Positions 1 to 5,872 of a DNA stretch of 6,818 nucleotides are shown here, in pieces. The notes below the pieces were generated by a model. That model saw only the letters and a list, made by a program, of their open reading frames with translations, had not been told where the DNA came from and did no database searches. This DNA is from Burkholderiales bacterium. GTDB taxonomy: Bacteria; Pseudomonadota; Gammaproteobacteria; Burkholderiales; Chitinimonadaceae. Positions within the stretch are counted from its first letter, which is position 1, and the number at the start of each line of letters is the position of its first letter. Where the stretch lies: the NCBI GenBank assembly GCA_019234745.1, contig JAFAKZ010000080.1:1-6818 (forward strand), written 5' to 3'. Both the position numbers and the translations under genes were made by a program.

Positions 1-109
1 GAATCGTGACGCTCACACCGTCCGACGTGAAATCGCCGAACCGTTCAACCGGCGACGCGCGGCTCGCCGGGTCGGCGATCCCTTTGTCGGATTTCTGCTT
101 GCGTCCCAT
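1..109 (-). CDS. Possible 5' end of a divergent gene, cut by the window edge
   Basis: A minus-strand frame opens with ATG at 109-107 and stays open to the window edge (about 36 codons). Its start reads MGRKQKSDKGIADPASRA. The residues are mixed and polar, as in a soluble protein, and third positions are GC-rich. No Shine-Dalgarno sequence is visible before the ATG. The alternative is a plus-strand gene entering from the left and ending at TAG 111-113, with last residues SAIPLSDFCLRPI. That frame shares the same wobble positions, so GC bias at third positions cannot separate the two. A plus-strand gene would lie 31 bases before the chemoreceptor and could be co-transcribed with it. I do not recognise either product. 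I prefer the minus frame slightly on amino-acid composition. Confidence 0.27.
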   Translation of the reverse strand, partial: MGRKQKSDKGIADPASRASPVERFGDFTSDGVSVTI

Positions 110-132
110 CTAGACTGATGGATCAGCCAAAC

Positions 133-138
133 AAGGAG
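133..138 (+). promoter_or_regulatory. Ribosome binding site fixing the chemoreceptor start
   Basis: AAGGAG lies six bases before ATG 145. The upstream in-frame ATG at 118 has no comparable site, and starting there would add nine polar residues before the membrane segment. Position 145 is therefore the better start. Confidence 0.8.
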
Positions 139-144
139 AGCACC

Positions 145-1779
145 ATGAGCTTGGGTTCATTGCGCGTCATGACCCGAATGCAGATCATCCTCGGTATCAC
201 CCTTGTGGGGTTGATCTTTATCAGTGGCATTGCACTGAACAATCTTAAGTCCGCCATGCTGGAAGACCGCCAGACGAAGACGGAAAACTTGGTGTCGACG
301 GCCCTGGGGGTGGTCGAGTACTACCATTCGATGGCCCAGAGTGGTGCCCTGACTGACGATGCCGCGCAGAAGGCGGCGATCGAAACATTGCGTCATATGC
401 GTTATGGCAAGGGCGATTACCTGTTCATAATCCGCGCGGACTTCGTGCAGATACTGCAGCCGCCGAAGCCGGAGAACGAAGGCAAGAAGCAGGAAGACTT
501 ACAGGACGCCAAAGGTACTTACCTGTCTCGCGAGATCATCAAGGCGGGTCAGGCGGGCGGTGGTTTCGTCCACTACTGGTATCCGAAGCCAGGCACGACG
601 GAGCCGCTGGAGAAGCTGTCGTATGTGAAAGAATTCGGTCCCTGGCAGTGGTCGGTTGGGACGGGCATCTACATTGACGACGTAGATCATGCCTTTTGGC
701 AGAATGCCATGCTCCTGGGGGGAATCACGCTTGTGCTGCTCGCGCTGATCTCGACGCTGGTCTGGATGATCAGCCGCACTATCCTGCAGCAGTTGGGAGG
801 AGAACCCAATTATGCGGGGCAAGTCATGCGTCGAATCGCCGAGGGCGACCTTACCGAGGTCATTCGTACCGACAAGGCAGATGCCGGCAGCCTACTGGGG
901 GCGCTGGCCAGCATGCAGGCACGGCTCGCTACCTTGATTGGGCAGATCAATGAGGCGGCATTTCGGCTGTCGAAGAATGCGGCGGAGATGTCGAACACAG
1001 CCTCGGAGATCAGCAAGGCCGGCGACGTGCAGGCGCAATCAACGGCGGCTGTGGCGGCGGCACTGGAAGAGGTGACGGTGTCGGTAAACGAGATTTCATC
1101 GATGGCGACGGAGAGTGCTCAAAGTGCGGTGCGCACGACAACGCTGACCGATAGCGGCGTACAGGCTGTTGGGCTGGCCATCAGCGAAATCGAGGGAGTG
1201 GATGGCGCCATCCGGCAATCATCCACCCAGGTAGATACACTGCTCAAGCGTTCGCAGGAGATCGGTGGCATCGCCGGCGTCATCCGCGAAATTGCAGATC
1301 AGACCAATCTACTAGCGTTGAATGCGGCCATCGAGGCTGCCCGGGCCGGTGAGCAGGGGAGGGGCTTCGCTGTCGTAGCGGACGAAGTTCGGAAGCTGGC
1401 TGAGCGTACCAGCAAGGCGACGACTGAGATTGCCGACGTGATCCAGCTTATTCAAACCGAAACGCGCCTCACCGTAGATGGCATCCTTGCAGCCGTTCCC
1501 AAGACAGAGAGAGGTCTAGCCCAAGTGACGGAAGTAGGGCAGATGCTGGGCTCTATCGCAAACGAGGCCAAGGAGTCGGAAACACGGGCGGAATCGAGTG
1601 CTGTGGCGACGCGGGAACAGGCCAAGGCCACAAATGACATTGCGCTCAATGTGGAGCGCGTGGCACAGATGACGGAAGAGACGAATGCCATGGTGCACAG
1701 CAATGCTGATGGTGCTCGCGCATTGATGCAAATGGCGGAGTCGCTGAAGCAGGATGTGGCATTCTTCAAGGTGAGGTGA
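145..1779 (+). CDS. Methyl-accepting chemotaxis protein with sCache_2 sensor domain
   Basis: This is a transmembrane chemoreceptor of 544 residues. It senses a small ligand in the periplasm and controls the CheA-CheW kinase complex in the cytoplasm. Order of parts (numbered from ATG 145): membrane segment at about 15-34; periplasmic single-cache domain at about 39-182, with the family signatures GDYLFI (90-95) and WQWSVGTGIYIDDVD near its end; second membrane segment at about 188-211; LGGEP linker (217-221) and HAMP domain to about 265; then the long signalling coiled coil. The kinase-contacting hairpin tip is clear at 380-422, with EIADQTNLLALNAAIEAARAG followed by GRGFAVVADEVRKLAER. The protein ends in FFKVR and lacks a C-terminal NWETF-like pentapeptide, so CheR/CheB are not expected to tether through that tail. 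sCache_2 receptors often bind small organic acids, but the ligand cannot be read from sequence. No flagellar sigma-28 promoter was found in the 144 bases upstream, and no che gene is nearby. Confidence 0.95.
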   Translation: MSLGSLRVMTRMQIILGITLVGLIFISGIALNNLKSAMLEDRQTKTENLVSTALGVVEYYHSMAQSGALTDDAAQKAAIETLRHMRYGKGDYLFIIRADFVQILQPPKPENEGKKQEDLQDAKGTYLSREIIKAGQAGGGFVHYWYPKPGTTEPLEKLSYVKEFGPWQWSVGTGIYIDDVDHAFWQNAMLLGGITLVLLALISTLVWMISRTILQQLGGEPNYAGQVMRRIAEGDLTEVIRTDKADAGSLLGALASMQARLATLIGQINEAAFRLSKNAAEMSNTASEISKAGDVQAQSTAAVAAALEEVTVSVNEISSMATESAQSAVRTTTLTDSGVQAVGLAISEIEGVDGAIRQSSTQVDTLLKRSQEIGGIAGVIREIADQTNLLALNAAIEAARAGEQGRGFAVVADEVRKLAERTSKATTEIADVIQLIQTETRLTVDGILAAVPKTERGLAQVTEVGQMLGSIANEAKESETRAESSAVATREQAKATNDIALNVERVAQMTEETNAMVHSNADGARALMQMAESLKQDVAFFKVR

Positions 1780-1843
1780 GGCTTCAAGGAGGCATTCTGC
1801 GTTACTCCGAAGAATAACCGCGGGGCTAGAACCTGGCCTCTCG

Positions 1844-2142
1844 CTACGATAGCTTGTCGGACATGCTGGCAAGCAGCGTGATCATTGCGATGGGCAACAG
1901 TAGTGCCGCGAAGCCCAGGTGCGCATAGCCCAGCGCCCCAGCACGACCCGTTCCGTCAAGGAACTGGAGTTGGCCCCGGGTTGGCCCGTCATCGCTTTTG
2001 TGAAATTGACGGAGGTGTCGCTCGCCAAGTTGTAGTCCCAGCTTTCCCGCAAGGGTAGCCCATGCTGTTTCACGTCCCACTCCAAATTCGGCACCGACTC
2101 GTCGGTGCCATTTTTGCCTCCGCCTACCCAGTAACAGGGCAA
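1844..2142 (-). pseudogene. Frameshifted, N-terminally truncated gene remnant (unknown function)
   Basis: The minus strand carries coding-like sequence split over two frames. From about 2142 one frame gives residues such as YWVGGGKNGTDESVPNLEWD, with mostly G or C at third positions and lower GC at second positions. Near the run of four C at 1936-1939 the signal moves to another frame, which reads LGYAHLGFAALLLPIAMITL and ends at TAG 1846-1844 after SDKLS. Adding one G to the run would join both into one protein of about 100 residues with a C-terminal membrane segment. No convincing start exists: the coding-like part begins directly after the metY terminator with only TTG available, and the same frame runs back in register to the metY stop. 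I do not recognise the family. It could be a decayed gene, or a live small gene with a sequencing error in the G run. Chance composition is not excluded. Confidence 0.35.
2090..2115 (+). terminator. Candidate Rho-independent terminator downstream of the chemoreceptor
   Basis: A perfect 8-bp stem, GGCACCGA (2090-2097) and TCGGTGCC (2102-2109), encloses the loop CTCG and is followed by ATTTTT on the plus strand. It lies about 310 bases after the chemoreceptor stop, a long 3' tail, and no nearer terminator was seen. It overlaps the minus-strand remnant, so the inverted repeat could be accidental within old coding sequence. Confidence 0.42.
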
Positions 2143-2167
2143 AAAAAACGCCCGGACGAACCGGGCG
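2141..2167 (-). terminator. Rho-independent terminator of metY
   Basis: Read on the minus strand, a 7-bp GC stem (CGCCCGG/CCGGGCG at 2149-2155 and 2161-2167, five-base loop) is followed by eight U residues (2148-2141). It begins 33 bases after the metY stop and faces the convergent chemoreceptor gene. Confidence 0.9.
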
Positions 2168-2199
2168 CAAATCGCTATGGAGACAACAATGGAATCGTT

Positions 2200-3483
2200 T
2201 CAGGCGGCTGCCAGGGCTTGGTCGAGGTCGGCCCGCAGGTCATCGATATGTTCGATGCCAACCGACAGCCTCACCGTCTCGGCCGACACGCCTGCCTTGG
2301 CCAGCTCTTCCGGCGAGAGCTGCCTGTGTGTGGTGGAGGCGGGGTGTGTAGCCAGCGAGCGGACGTCGCCGATGTTCACCAACCGCGTAAAGAGATTGAG
2401 CCCGTCGAGGAATCGCTCGCCCGCCTCGCGCCCACCCTTGATGCCGAAGGTAAGCACGCCAGACGCCTTGCCGCGCAGGTATTTCTTGGTGAGCGCGTAA
2501 TCGGGGTGCGTTTCGAGGCCAGCATAGTTCACCCACTCCACCTTCGGGTGCTGGCTGAGATGCTGCGCAATGCCCAACGCATTGCTGCTGATCCGCTCCA
2601 GCCGTAGCGCCAGCGTCTCGATGCCCTGCAGGATCAGGAAAGAATTGAACGGGGAGATGGCCGCACCGGTATTGCGCAGCGGCACGACGCGTGCACGACC
2701 GATATAGGCCGCCGGCCCCAGGGCCTCGGTATAGACGACACCGTGGTAGCTCGGGTCGGGCTCGTTGAGGCGCTTGAAGCGCTCCCTGTGCTCGGCCCAC
2801 GGGAACTTGCCGGAGTCCACAATGGCGCCGCCGATGCTCGTGCCGTGGCCGCCCAGGTACTTGGTAAGCGAATGCACGACAATATCGGCACCGTGTTCGA
2901 TCGGCCGGCTCAGGTAGGGCGACGGTACGGTATTGTCGACGATCAAGGGCACACCATGACGATGTGCAACCTCGGCGATGGCGGCAATATCGGTCACATT
3001 GCCGGCCGGGTTGCCTAGTGATTCGACGAAGATGGCCTTGGTGCGGTCATCGATCAGCCGTTCATAGCTGCTCGGGTCGCGATGATCGGCAAAGCGGGTC
3101 TGGATGCCGAACTGCGGCAAGGTGTGTGCGAACAGGTTGTAGGTGCCACCATAGAGCGCCGTGCTGCTGACAATATTGTCGCCCGCCTCGGCGATGGTCT
3201 GGATGGCATAGGTAACCGCTGCCTGTCCGGATGCCAGGGCCAGCGCGGCAATGCCGCCTTCCAGCGCTGCGATGCGCTGTTCCAGCACGTCCTGCGTGGG
3301 ATTGTTGATGCGTGTGTAGATATTGCCCTGCACCTTGAGGTCGAACAAATCGGCGCCGTGCTGGGCACTGTCAAAGGCGTAGGCAGCCGTCTGGTAGATG
3401 GGTGGCGCAACCGACCGGGTAGTGGGTTCCGGCGAATAGCCTGCGTGGACCAGTAGCGTTTCGAACTTCCAGGGCTGCGTCAT
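2200..3483 (-). CDS. metY: O-acetylhomoserine aminocarboxypropyltransferase (sulfhydrylase)
   Basis: This cytoplasmic PLP enzyme condenses O-acetylhomoserine with sulfide to give homocysteine and acetate, the direct-sulfhydrylation route to methionine. Its 427 residues match the usual length of MetY and exceed the roughly 380-400 of MetB and MetC. Visible family motifs are YTRINNPT (56-63), ASGQAA (84-89), LYGGTYNLF (110-118, with the stacking Tyr111), VDNT with Asp183 expected to hold the PLP ring nitrogen, and HSLTKYLGGHG with Lys208 as the Schiff-base lysine. Near the C-terminus, NIGDVRSLATHPASTTHRQL (370-389) and VRLSVGIE (404-411, Arg405 expected to bind substrate carboxylate) are typical. 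The start is supported by GGAGG (3494-3490), six bases before ATG. The gene stands alone with its own promoter region and terminator. MetZ-type O-succinylhomoserine sulfhydrylase is the closest alternative, but the length and the long middle section favour MetY. Confidence 0.95.
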   Translation of the reverse strand: MTQPWKFETLLVHAGYSPEPTTRSVAPPIYQTAAYAFDSAQHGADLFDLKVQGNIYTRINNPTQDVLEQRIAALEGGIAALALASGQAAVTYAIQTIAEAGDNIVSSTALYGGTYNLFAHTLPQFGIQTRFADHRDPSSYERLIDDRTKAIFVESLGNPAGNVTDIAAIAEVAHRHGVPLIVDNTVPSPYLSRPIEHGADIVVHSLTKYLGGHGTSIGGAIVDSGKFPWAEHRERFKRLNEPDPSYHGVVYTEALGPAAYIGRARVVPLRNTGAAISPFNSFLILQGIETLALRLERISSNALGIAQHLSQHPKVEWVNYAGLETHPDYALTKKYLRGKASGVLTFGIKGGREAGERFLDGLNLFTRLVNIGDVRSLATHPASTTHRQLSPEELAKAGVSAETVRLSVGIEHIDDLRADLDQALAAA

Positions 3484-3578
3484 GCGTTTCCTCCGAATGT
3501 TGAATCAGGCAAGTGGTGCCGGTCATGCTTTCCGATGATTTCTGCCATCCATTCTTGCTGATTTTTATAGATATACAA

Positions 3579-3584
3579 ATTATA
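3579..3584 (-). promoter_or_regulatory. Putative -10 box of the metY promoter
   Basis: TATAAT reads on the minus strand at 3584-3579 in an AT-rich patch, implying a start near 3572 and a leader of about 88 bases. The -35 positions 16-18 bases upstream match the consensus poorly, which suggests a promoter that needs an activator or is weak. No known SAM riboswitch fold was recognised in the leader. Confidence 0.5.
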
Positions 3585-3592
3585 ATAAACGC

Positions 3593-3621
3593 ATTGTTAA
3601 TTCCTGTATGGAATTAGCAAT
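3593..3621 (+). promoter_or_regulatory. 29-bp palindrome, likely regulator binding site of metY
   Basis: The two 12-base arms (3593-3604 and 3610-3621) match at 11 of 12 positions around the spacer TGTAT. The core TAATTCC-N5-GGAATTA is perfect; the only mismatch is at the pair 3597/3617. The centre lies near -35 of the predicted metY promoter. The core contains a T-N11-A arrangement, which fits LysR-family regulators such as CysB or MetR, but the regulator is not identifiable from sequence. Sites are symmetrical, so the strand is nominal. Confidence 0.6.
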
Positions 3622-3645
3622 TCGCGTCCAACGCGTCCCCATAAC

Positions 3646-3680
3646 AAAAAAAATGCCGCCACCCTCTCAGGCGGCGGCAT
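3646..3680 (-). terminator. Rho-independent terminator of the ABC transporter operon
   Basis: On the minus strand the stem ATGCCGCC/GGCGGCAT (3680-3673 with 3660-3653) runs into a U tract (3653-3646). It begins 18 bases after the ATPase stop. A register-shifted GCCGCC/GGCGGC pairing is possible, but the one given sits flush with the U run. It insulates metY from the upstream operon. Confidence 0.9.
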
Positions 3681-3698
3681 CGATTGAGCCCAGTCCAG

Positions 3699-4436
3699 CT
3701 ATACGGCGAACGGCGTGCGGATATCCGCCAGAAAGTCCTGCGCGCGCGGGTGTTCCGGCCGCAGAAAAAAATCTTCCGGTGTCGCCCGCTCCAGAATGTG
3801 GCCGTGATCCATGAACAGCACCCGGTCGGCCACTTCACGGGCAAAGCCCATCTCGTGCGTCACGCACACCATGGTCATGCCGTCGCGTGCCAGGTCGCGC
3901 ATCACCAGCAGTACCTCGCCCACCATTTCCGGGTCGAGCGCGCTGGTTGGTTCGTCGAACAGCATGATGGGCGGGCGCATGGCCAGCGCACGGGCAATCG
4001 CCACACGCTGCTGCTGGCCGCCCGACAGGTCGCTGGGGAATGCGTCGGCCTTATGCGCAAGACCTACGCGCTCCAGCAAGGCCAAGGCTTCGTCGCGTGC
4101 CTCCAGGCGCTTCAACCCGCGCAGCCAGATGGGCGCCAGCGTGCAGTTGTCCAACACACTCAGGTGCGGAAACAGGTTGAACTGCTGGAACACGAAGCCG
4201 ATACCGGAGCGGAAGCGGTCGACGTCGATGTTCGGGTCGTGCGCATCACGGCCGTTGACGAGGATGCTGCCCGACTGGATCGGTTCCAGCCGGTTGATGG
4301 TGCGGATCAGCGTGGACTTCCCCGAGCCGGACGGCCCGCACACGACGACGACCTCCCCTTTCACCACAGTTTCGTTGATATCGGCGAGGGCATGGTAGCT
4401 GCCATACCATTTGTTGACGCCACGGAATTCGATCAT
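3699..4436 (-). CDS. Polar amino-acid ABC transporter, ATP-binding protein (GltL/GlnQ/ArtP type)
   Basis: This 245-residue cytoplasmic ATPase powers the importer encoded by the genes before it. All nucleotide-binding elements are intact: Walker A GPSGSGKST (34-42), Q-loop FVFQQFNLFPH (81-91, Gln84), ABC signature LSGGQQQR (137-144), Walker B IMLFDEPTSALDP (157-169, with Asp161 and Glu162) and the switch histidine in VTHEM (His194). The length and the FNLFPH and HEMGFAREVADRV signatures are typical of the polar amino-acid (PAAT) family. ATG 4436 overlaps the TGA of the preceding permease as ATGA, so translation is probably coupled; only a weak AAAGG precedes it. The same frame stays open upstream to 4958 inside the permease gene, but the alignment to the family begins at MIEFRGVNKWYG, so the longer start is rejected. 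Within the family the substrate cannot be told from the ATPase. Confidence 0.95.
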   Translation of the reverse strand: MIEFRGVNKWYGSYHALADINETVVKGEVVVVCGPSGSGKSTLIRTINRLEPIQSGSILVNGRDAHDPNIDVDRFRSGIGFVFQQFNLFPHLSVLDNCTLAPIWLRGLKRLEARDEALALLERVGLAHKADAFPSDLSGGQQQRVAIARALAMRPPIMLFDEPTSALDPEMVGEVLLVMRDLARDGMTMVCVTHEMGFAREVADRVLFMDHGHILERATPEDFFLRPEHPRAQDFLADIRTPFAV

Positions 4437-5131
4437 GCGTAGGCCTTTGCAGGAGCACGTGCAGACAGCCTGCGCTCGAGCCAGTAGGCGAGCCGCGAAA
4501 GGCCGAAGCACAGGATGAAGTAGCTGAGCCCGAGCAGGAAGTAGACCTGCGTGGGCTTGGTCAGCACCTGGGTGTTGATCTGGGAGGCGATGAAGGACGA
4601 CTCCGTAAGGCCGATGATGTAGCCCAGCGAGGTGTCTTTGATGGTCGCGACGAACTGGTTGACCAGCGAGGGCAGCATATTGCGCAACACCTGCGGCAGC
4701 ACCACATGACGCATGGCACCCAGGTAGCCGAAGCCAAGCGAGCGCGCCGCTTCCATTTGCCCCTTGGGCAGCCCCTGGATGCCGGCACGCAGGATCTCGG
4801 CGATATACACGCCGTTGAACAGCACCAGCGCGGCCAGCATGGTGGGGAACTGCCCCGTCTGGTGGCCCGTGACGGCGGGCAGGAAGAAATACACCCAGAA
4901 CACCACCATCAGGAGCGGCGTCCCACGCACGAGCGTGATGAGGCCAGTTGTGGTCCAACGCAGCGCGGCGTGTGTGCTGACGCGCGCGAGGCCGATGAGC
5001 AAACCGAGTGGAAACGCCAGCAGCAGCCCCAGGCTCGCCAGTATCAGCGTCAGGCTCAAGCCGCCTAGGGGGCCATCCGGGTACTGGCCGATCAGGAAGT
5101 ACACCCAGTAGTCGTGAATCAGGTCGATCAT
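4433..5131 (-). CDS. Polar amino-acid ABC transporter, permease 2 (GltK-like)
   Basis: This is an inner-membrane protein of 232 residues, one of two that form the transport channel. About five hydrophobic segments are seen near 25-48, 61-86, 98-115, 152-175 and 196-214. The family motif VRGTPLL (68-74) follows the first segments. The EAA loop, which docks on the ATPase, reads MEAARSLGFGYLGAMRHVVLP (126-146), with Glu127, Gly133 and Pro146 in the expected places. The tail is basic (LERRLSARAPAKAYA), as expected for a cytoplasmic end. ATG 5131 overlaps the TGA of permease 1 by ATGA, and its own TGA overlaps the ATPase start in the same way. No good Shine-Dalgarno sequence precedes it, which fits coupled translation. 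The last-permease position and the HisM/GlnP-type fold match GltK in a gltIJKL order. Confidence 0.92.
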   Translation of the reverse strand: MIDLIHDYWVYFLIGQYPDGPLGGLSLTLILASLGLLLAFPLGLLIGLARVSTHAALRWTTTGLITLVRGTPLLMVVFWVYFFLPAVTGHQTGQFPTMLAALVLFNGVYIAEILRAGIQGLPKGQMEAARSLGFGYLGAMRHVVLPQVLRNMLPSLVNQFVATIKDTSLGYIIGLTESSFIASQINTQVLTKPTQVYFLLGLSYFILCFGLSRLAYWLERRLSARAPAKAYA

Positions 5132-5823
5132 AGGGTACGCACCGGATAGTACTGACGATACAGCGCGCCGAGTGCCGTCAGGGCGAGCGAAACGGCAAGG
5201 TAGCTAGCCGTTGCGAAGGCAAAGGCCTCGGTGCTGCGGAAGCTGGTCGTCTCCACCCGCGCCGTCTGGTACATCAGCTCCGCCACACCGATCACGGTGG
5301 CGATGCTGGTGTGCTTCCACAAGTTGAGCGTCTGCGAAATCAGCGGCGGGACGGTCACGCGCAGGGCTTGGGGCAGCACGATCAGCCGCATGGTCGCGAG
5401 GTAGCCGAAGCCGAGCGCTCTACCCGCCTCCAGTTGTTGGTGCGGAATGGCGCGGATGCCGCTGCGCATGTCCTCGGCCATATAGGCCGCCGTATAAAGG
5501 GAAAGGGCGACAATGGCGCTGATCGCTTCGATATTCGTCTGGTAAAGGCGGTGCTTGAAGGTGTCCGGCAACAACTCCGGCGCGCCGAAATACCAGAACA
5601 GCATGTGCGCCAACAGGGGCACATTGCGTATCGTTTCGACATAGGCAAAGCCCAGCCAAGACAGGGCACGCACGGGTGACAGGCGCAATAGCGCGATCAC
5701 CAGGGCGAGCGGCACTGCCAGCACGAGCGTGGCACCAGTGAGGCCCAGCGATGTGGCGAGGCCATGCAGCAGCCAGTCGCGATAGGTGCCGGTCAGGATC
5801 AGGTGGAGGTCGAATGCATTCAT
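5128..5823 (-). CDS. Polar amino-acid ABC transporter, permease 1 (GltJ-like)
   Basis: This is an inner-membrane protein of 231 residues and the partner of permease 2. Hydrophobic segments lie near 22-47, 56-80, 98-116, 155-182 and 202-223. ETIRNVPLLAHMLFWYFGAP (63-82) corresponds to the family's conserved E-x-x-R-x-x-P-L-L stretch, and FWYF before a P-E-L-L-P turn resembles GltJ. The EAA loop is LEAGRALGFGYLATMRLIVLP (131-151), with Glu132, Gly138 and Pro151. Its EAA has Ala-Gly instead of Ala-Ala, which is tolerated in the family. The gene begins 49 bases after the binding-protein stop. Its likely SD, AGGGG, sits in the 3' arm of the hairpin at 5831-5855, so initiation may be damped or depend on ribosomes arriving from upstream. 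The paralogous permease 2 has the same architecture, so the two probably form a heterodimer. Confidence 0.92.
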   Translation of the reverse strand: MNAFDLHLILTGTYRDWLLHGLATSLGLTGATLVLAVPLALVIALLRLSPVRALSWLGFAYVETIRNVPLLAHMLFWYFGAPELLPDTFKHRLYQTNIEAISAIVALSLYTAAYMAEDMRSGIRAIPHQQLEAGRALGFGYLATMRLIVLPQALRVTVPPLISQTLNLWKHTSIATVIGVAELMYQTARVETTSFRSTEAFAFATASYLAVSLALTALGALYRQYYPVRTL

Positions 5824-5830
5824 AGGGGAA

Positions 5831-5855
5831 GCCCCTGCCGTGGGTTGGCAGGGGC
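5831..5855 (-). promoter_or_regulatory. Intercistronic hairpin between binding-protein and permease genes
   Basis: A perfect 9-bp GC-rich stem, GCCCCTGCC/GGCAGGGGC, with a seven-base loop lies in the 49-base gap after the binding-protein stop. There is no U tract, so it is not a full terminator. Such hairpins in ABC operons commonly block 3' exonucleases and keep binding-protein mRNA abundant. Its 3' arm holds the AGGGG that could serve permease 1 as SD. That AGGGG can instead pair with CCCCT at 5828-5824, giving a mutually exclusive small fold. Confidence 0.6.
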
Positions 5856-5872
5856 AGCAAGGTCAGAAAGGA

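Noticed and set aside
49..70. Inverted repeat CCGGCGA/TCGCCGG with eight-base loop
   Set aside because: It has no following T run in either direction and lies in probable coding sequence of biased composition, so a terminator or operator cannot be supported.
10..144. Sigma-28 (flagellar) promoter for the chemoreceptor
   Set aside because: Only partial GCCGA-like matches occur, without a TAAA element at the right distance.
2062..2607. Plus-strand open frame of 181 codons entering the metY region
   Set aside because: It runs through two terminators and antisense to the metY C-terminus, with no ribosome binding site or domain.
3484..3572. SAM riboswitch in the metY leader
   Set aside because: The roughly 88-base leader shows no strong stem and no SAM-I or SAM-II core that I can recognise.
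3684..4442. Plus-strand open frame of 252 codons opposite the ATPase
   Set aside because: Its composition is rich in His, Gln and Arg and has no recognisable domain. The opposite strand encodes an intact ATPase with all motifs.
4437..4958. In-frame upstream extension of the ATPase gene to a start near 4958 (419 residues)
   Set aside because: It lies wholly inside the permease 2 gene in another frame, and ATPase homology begins at ATG 4436 with an ATGA overlap.
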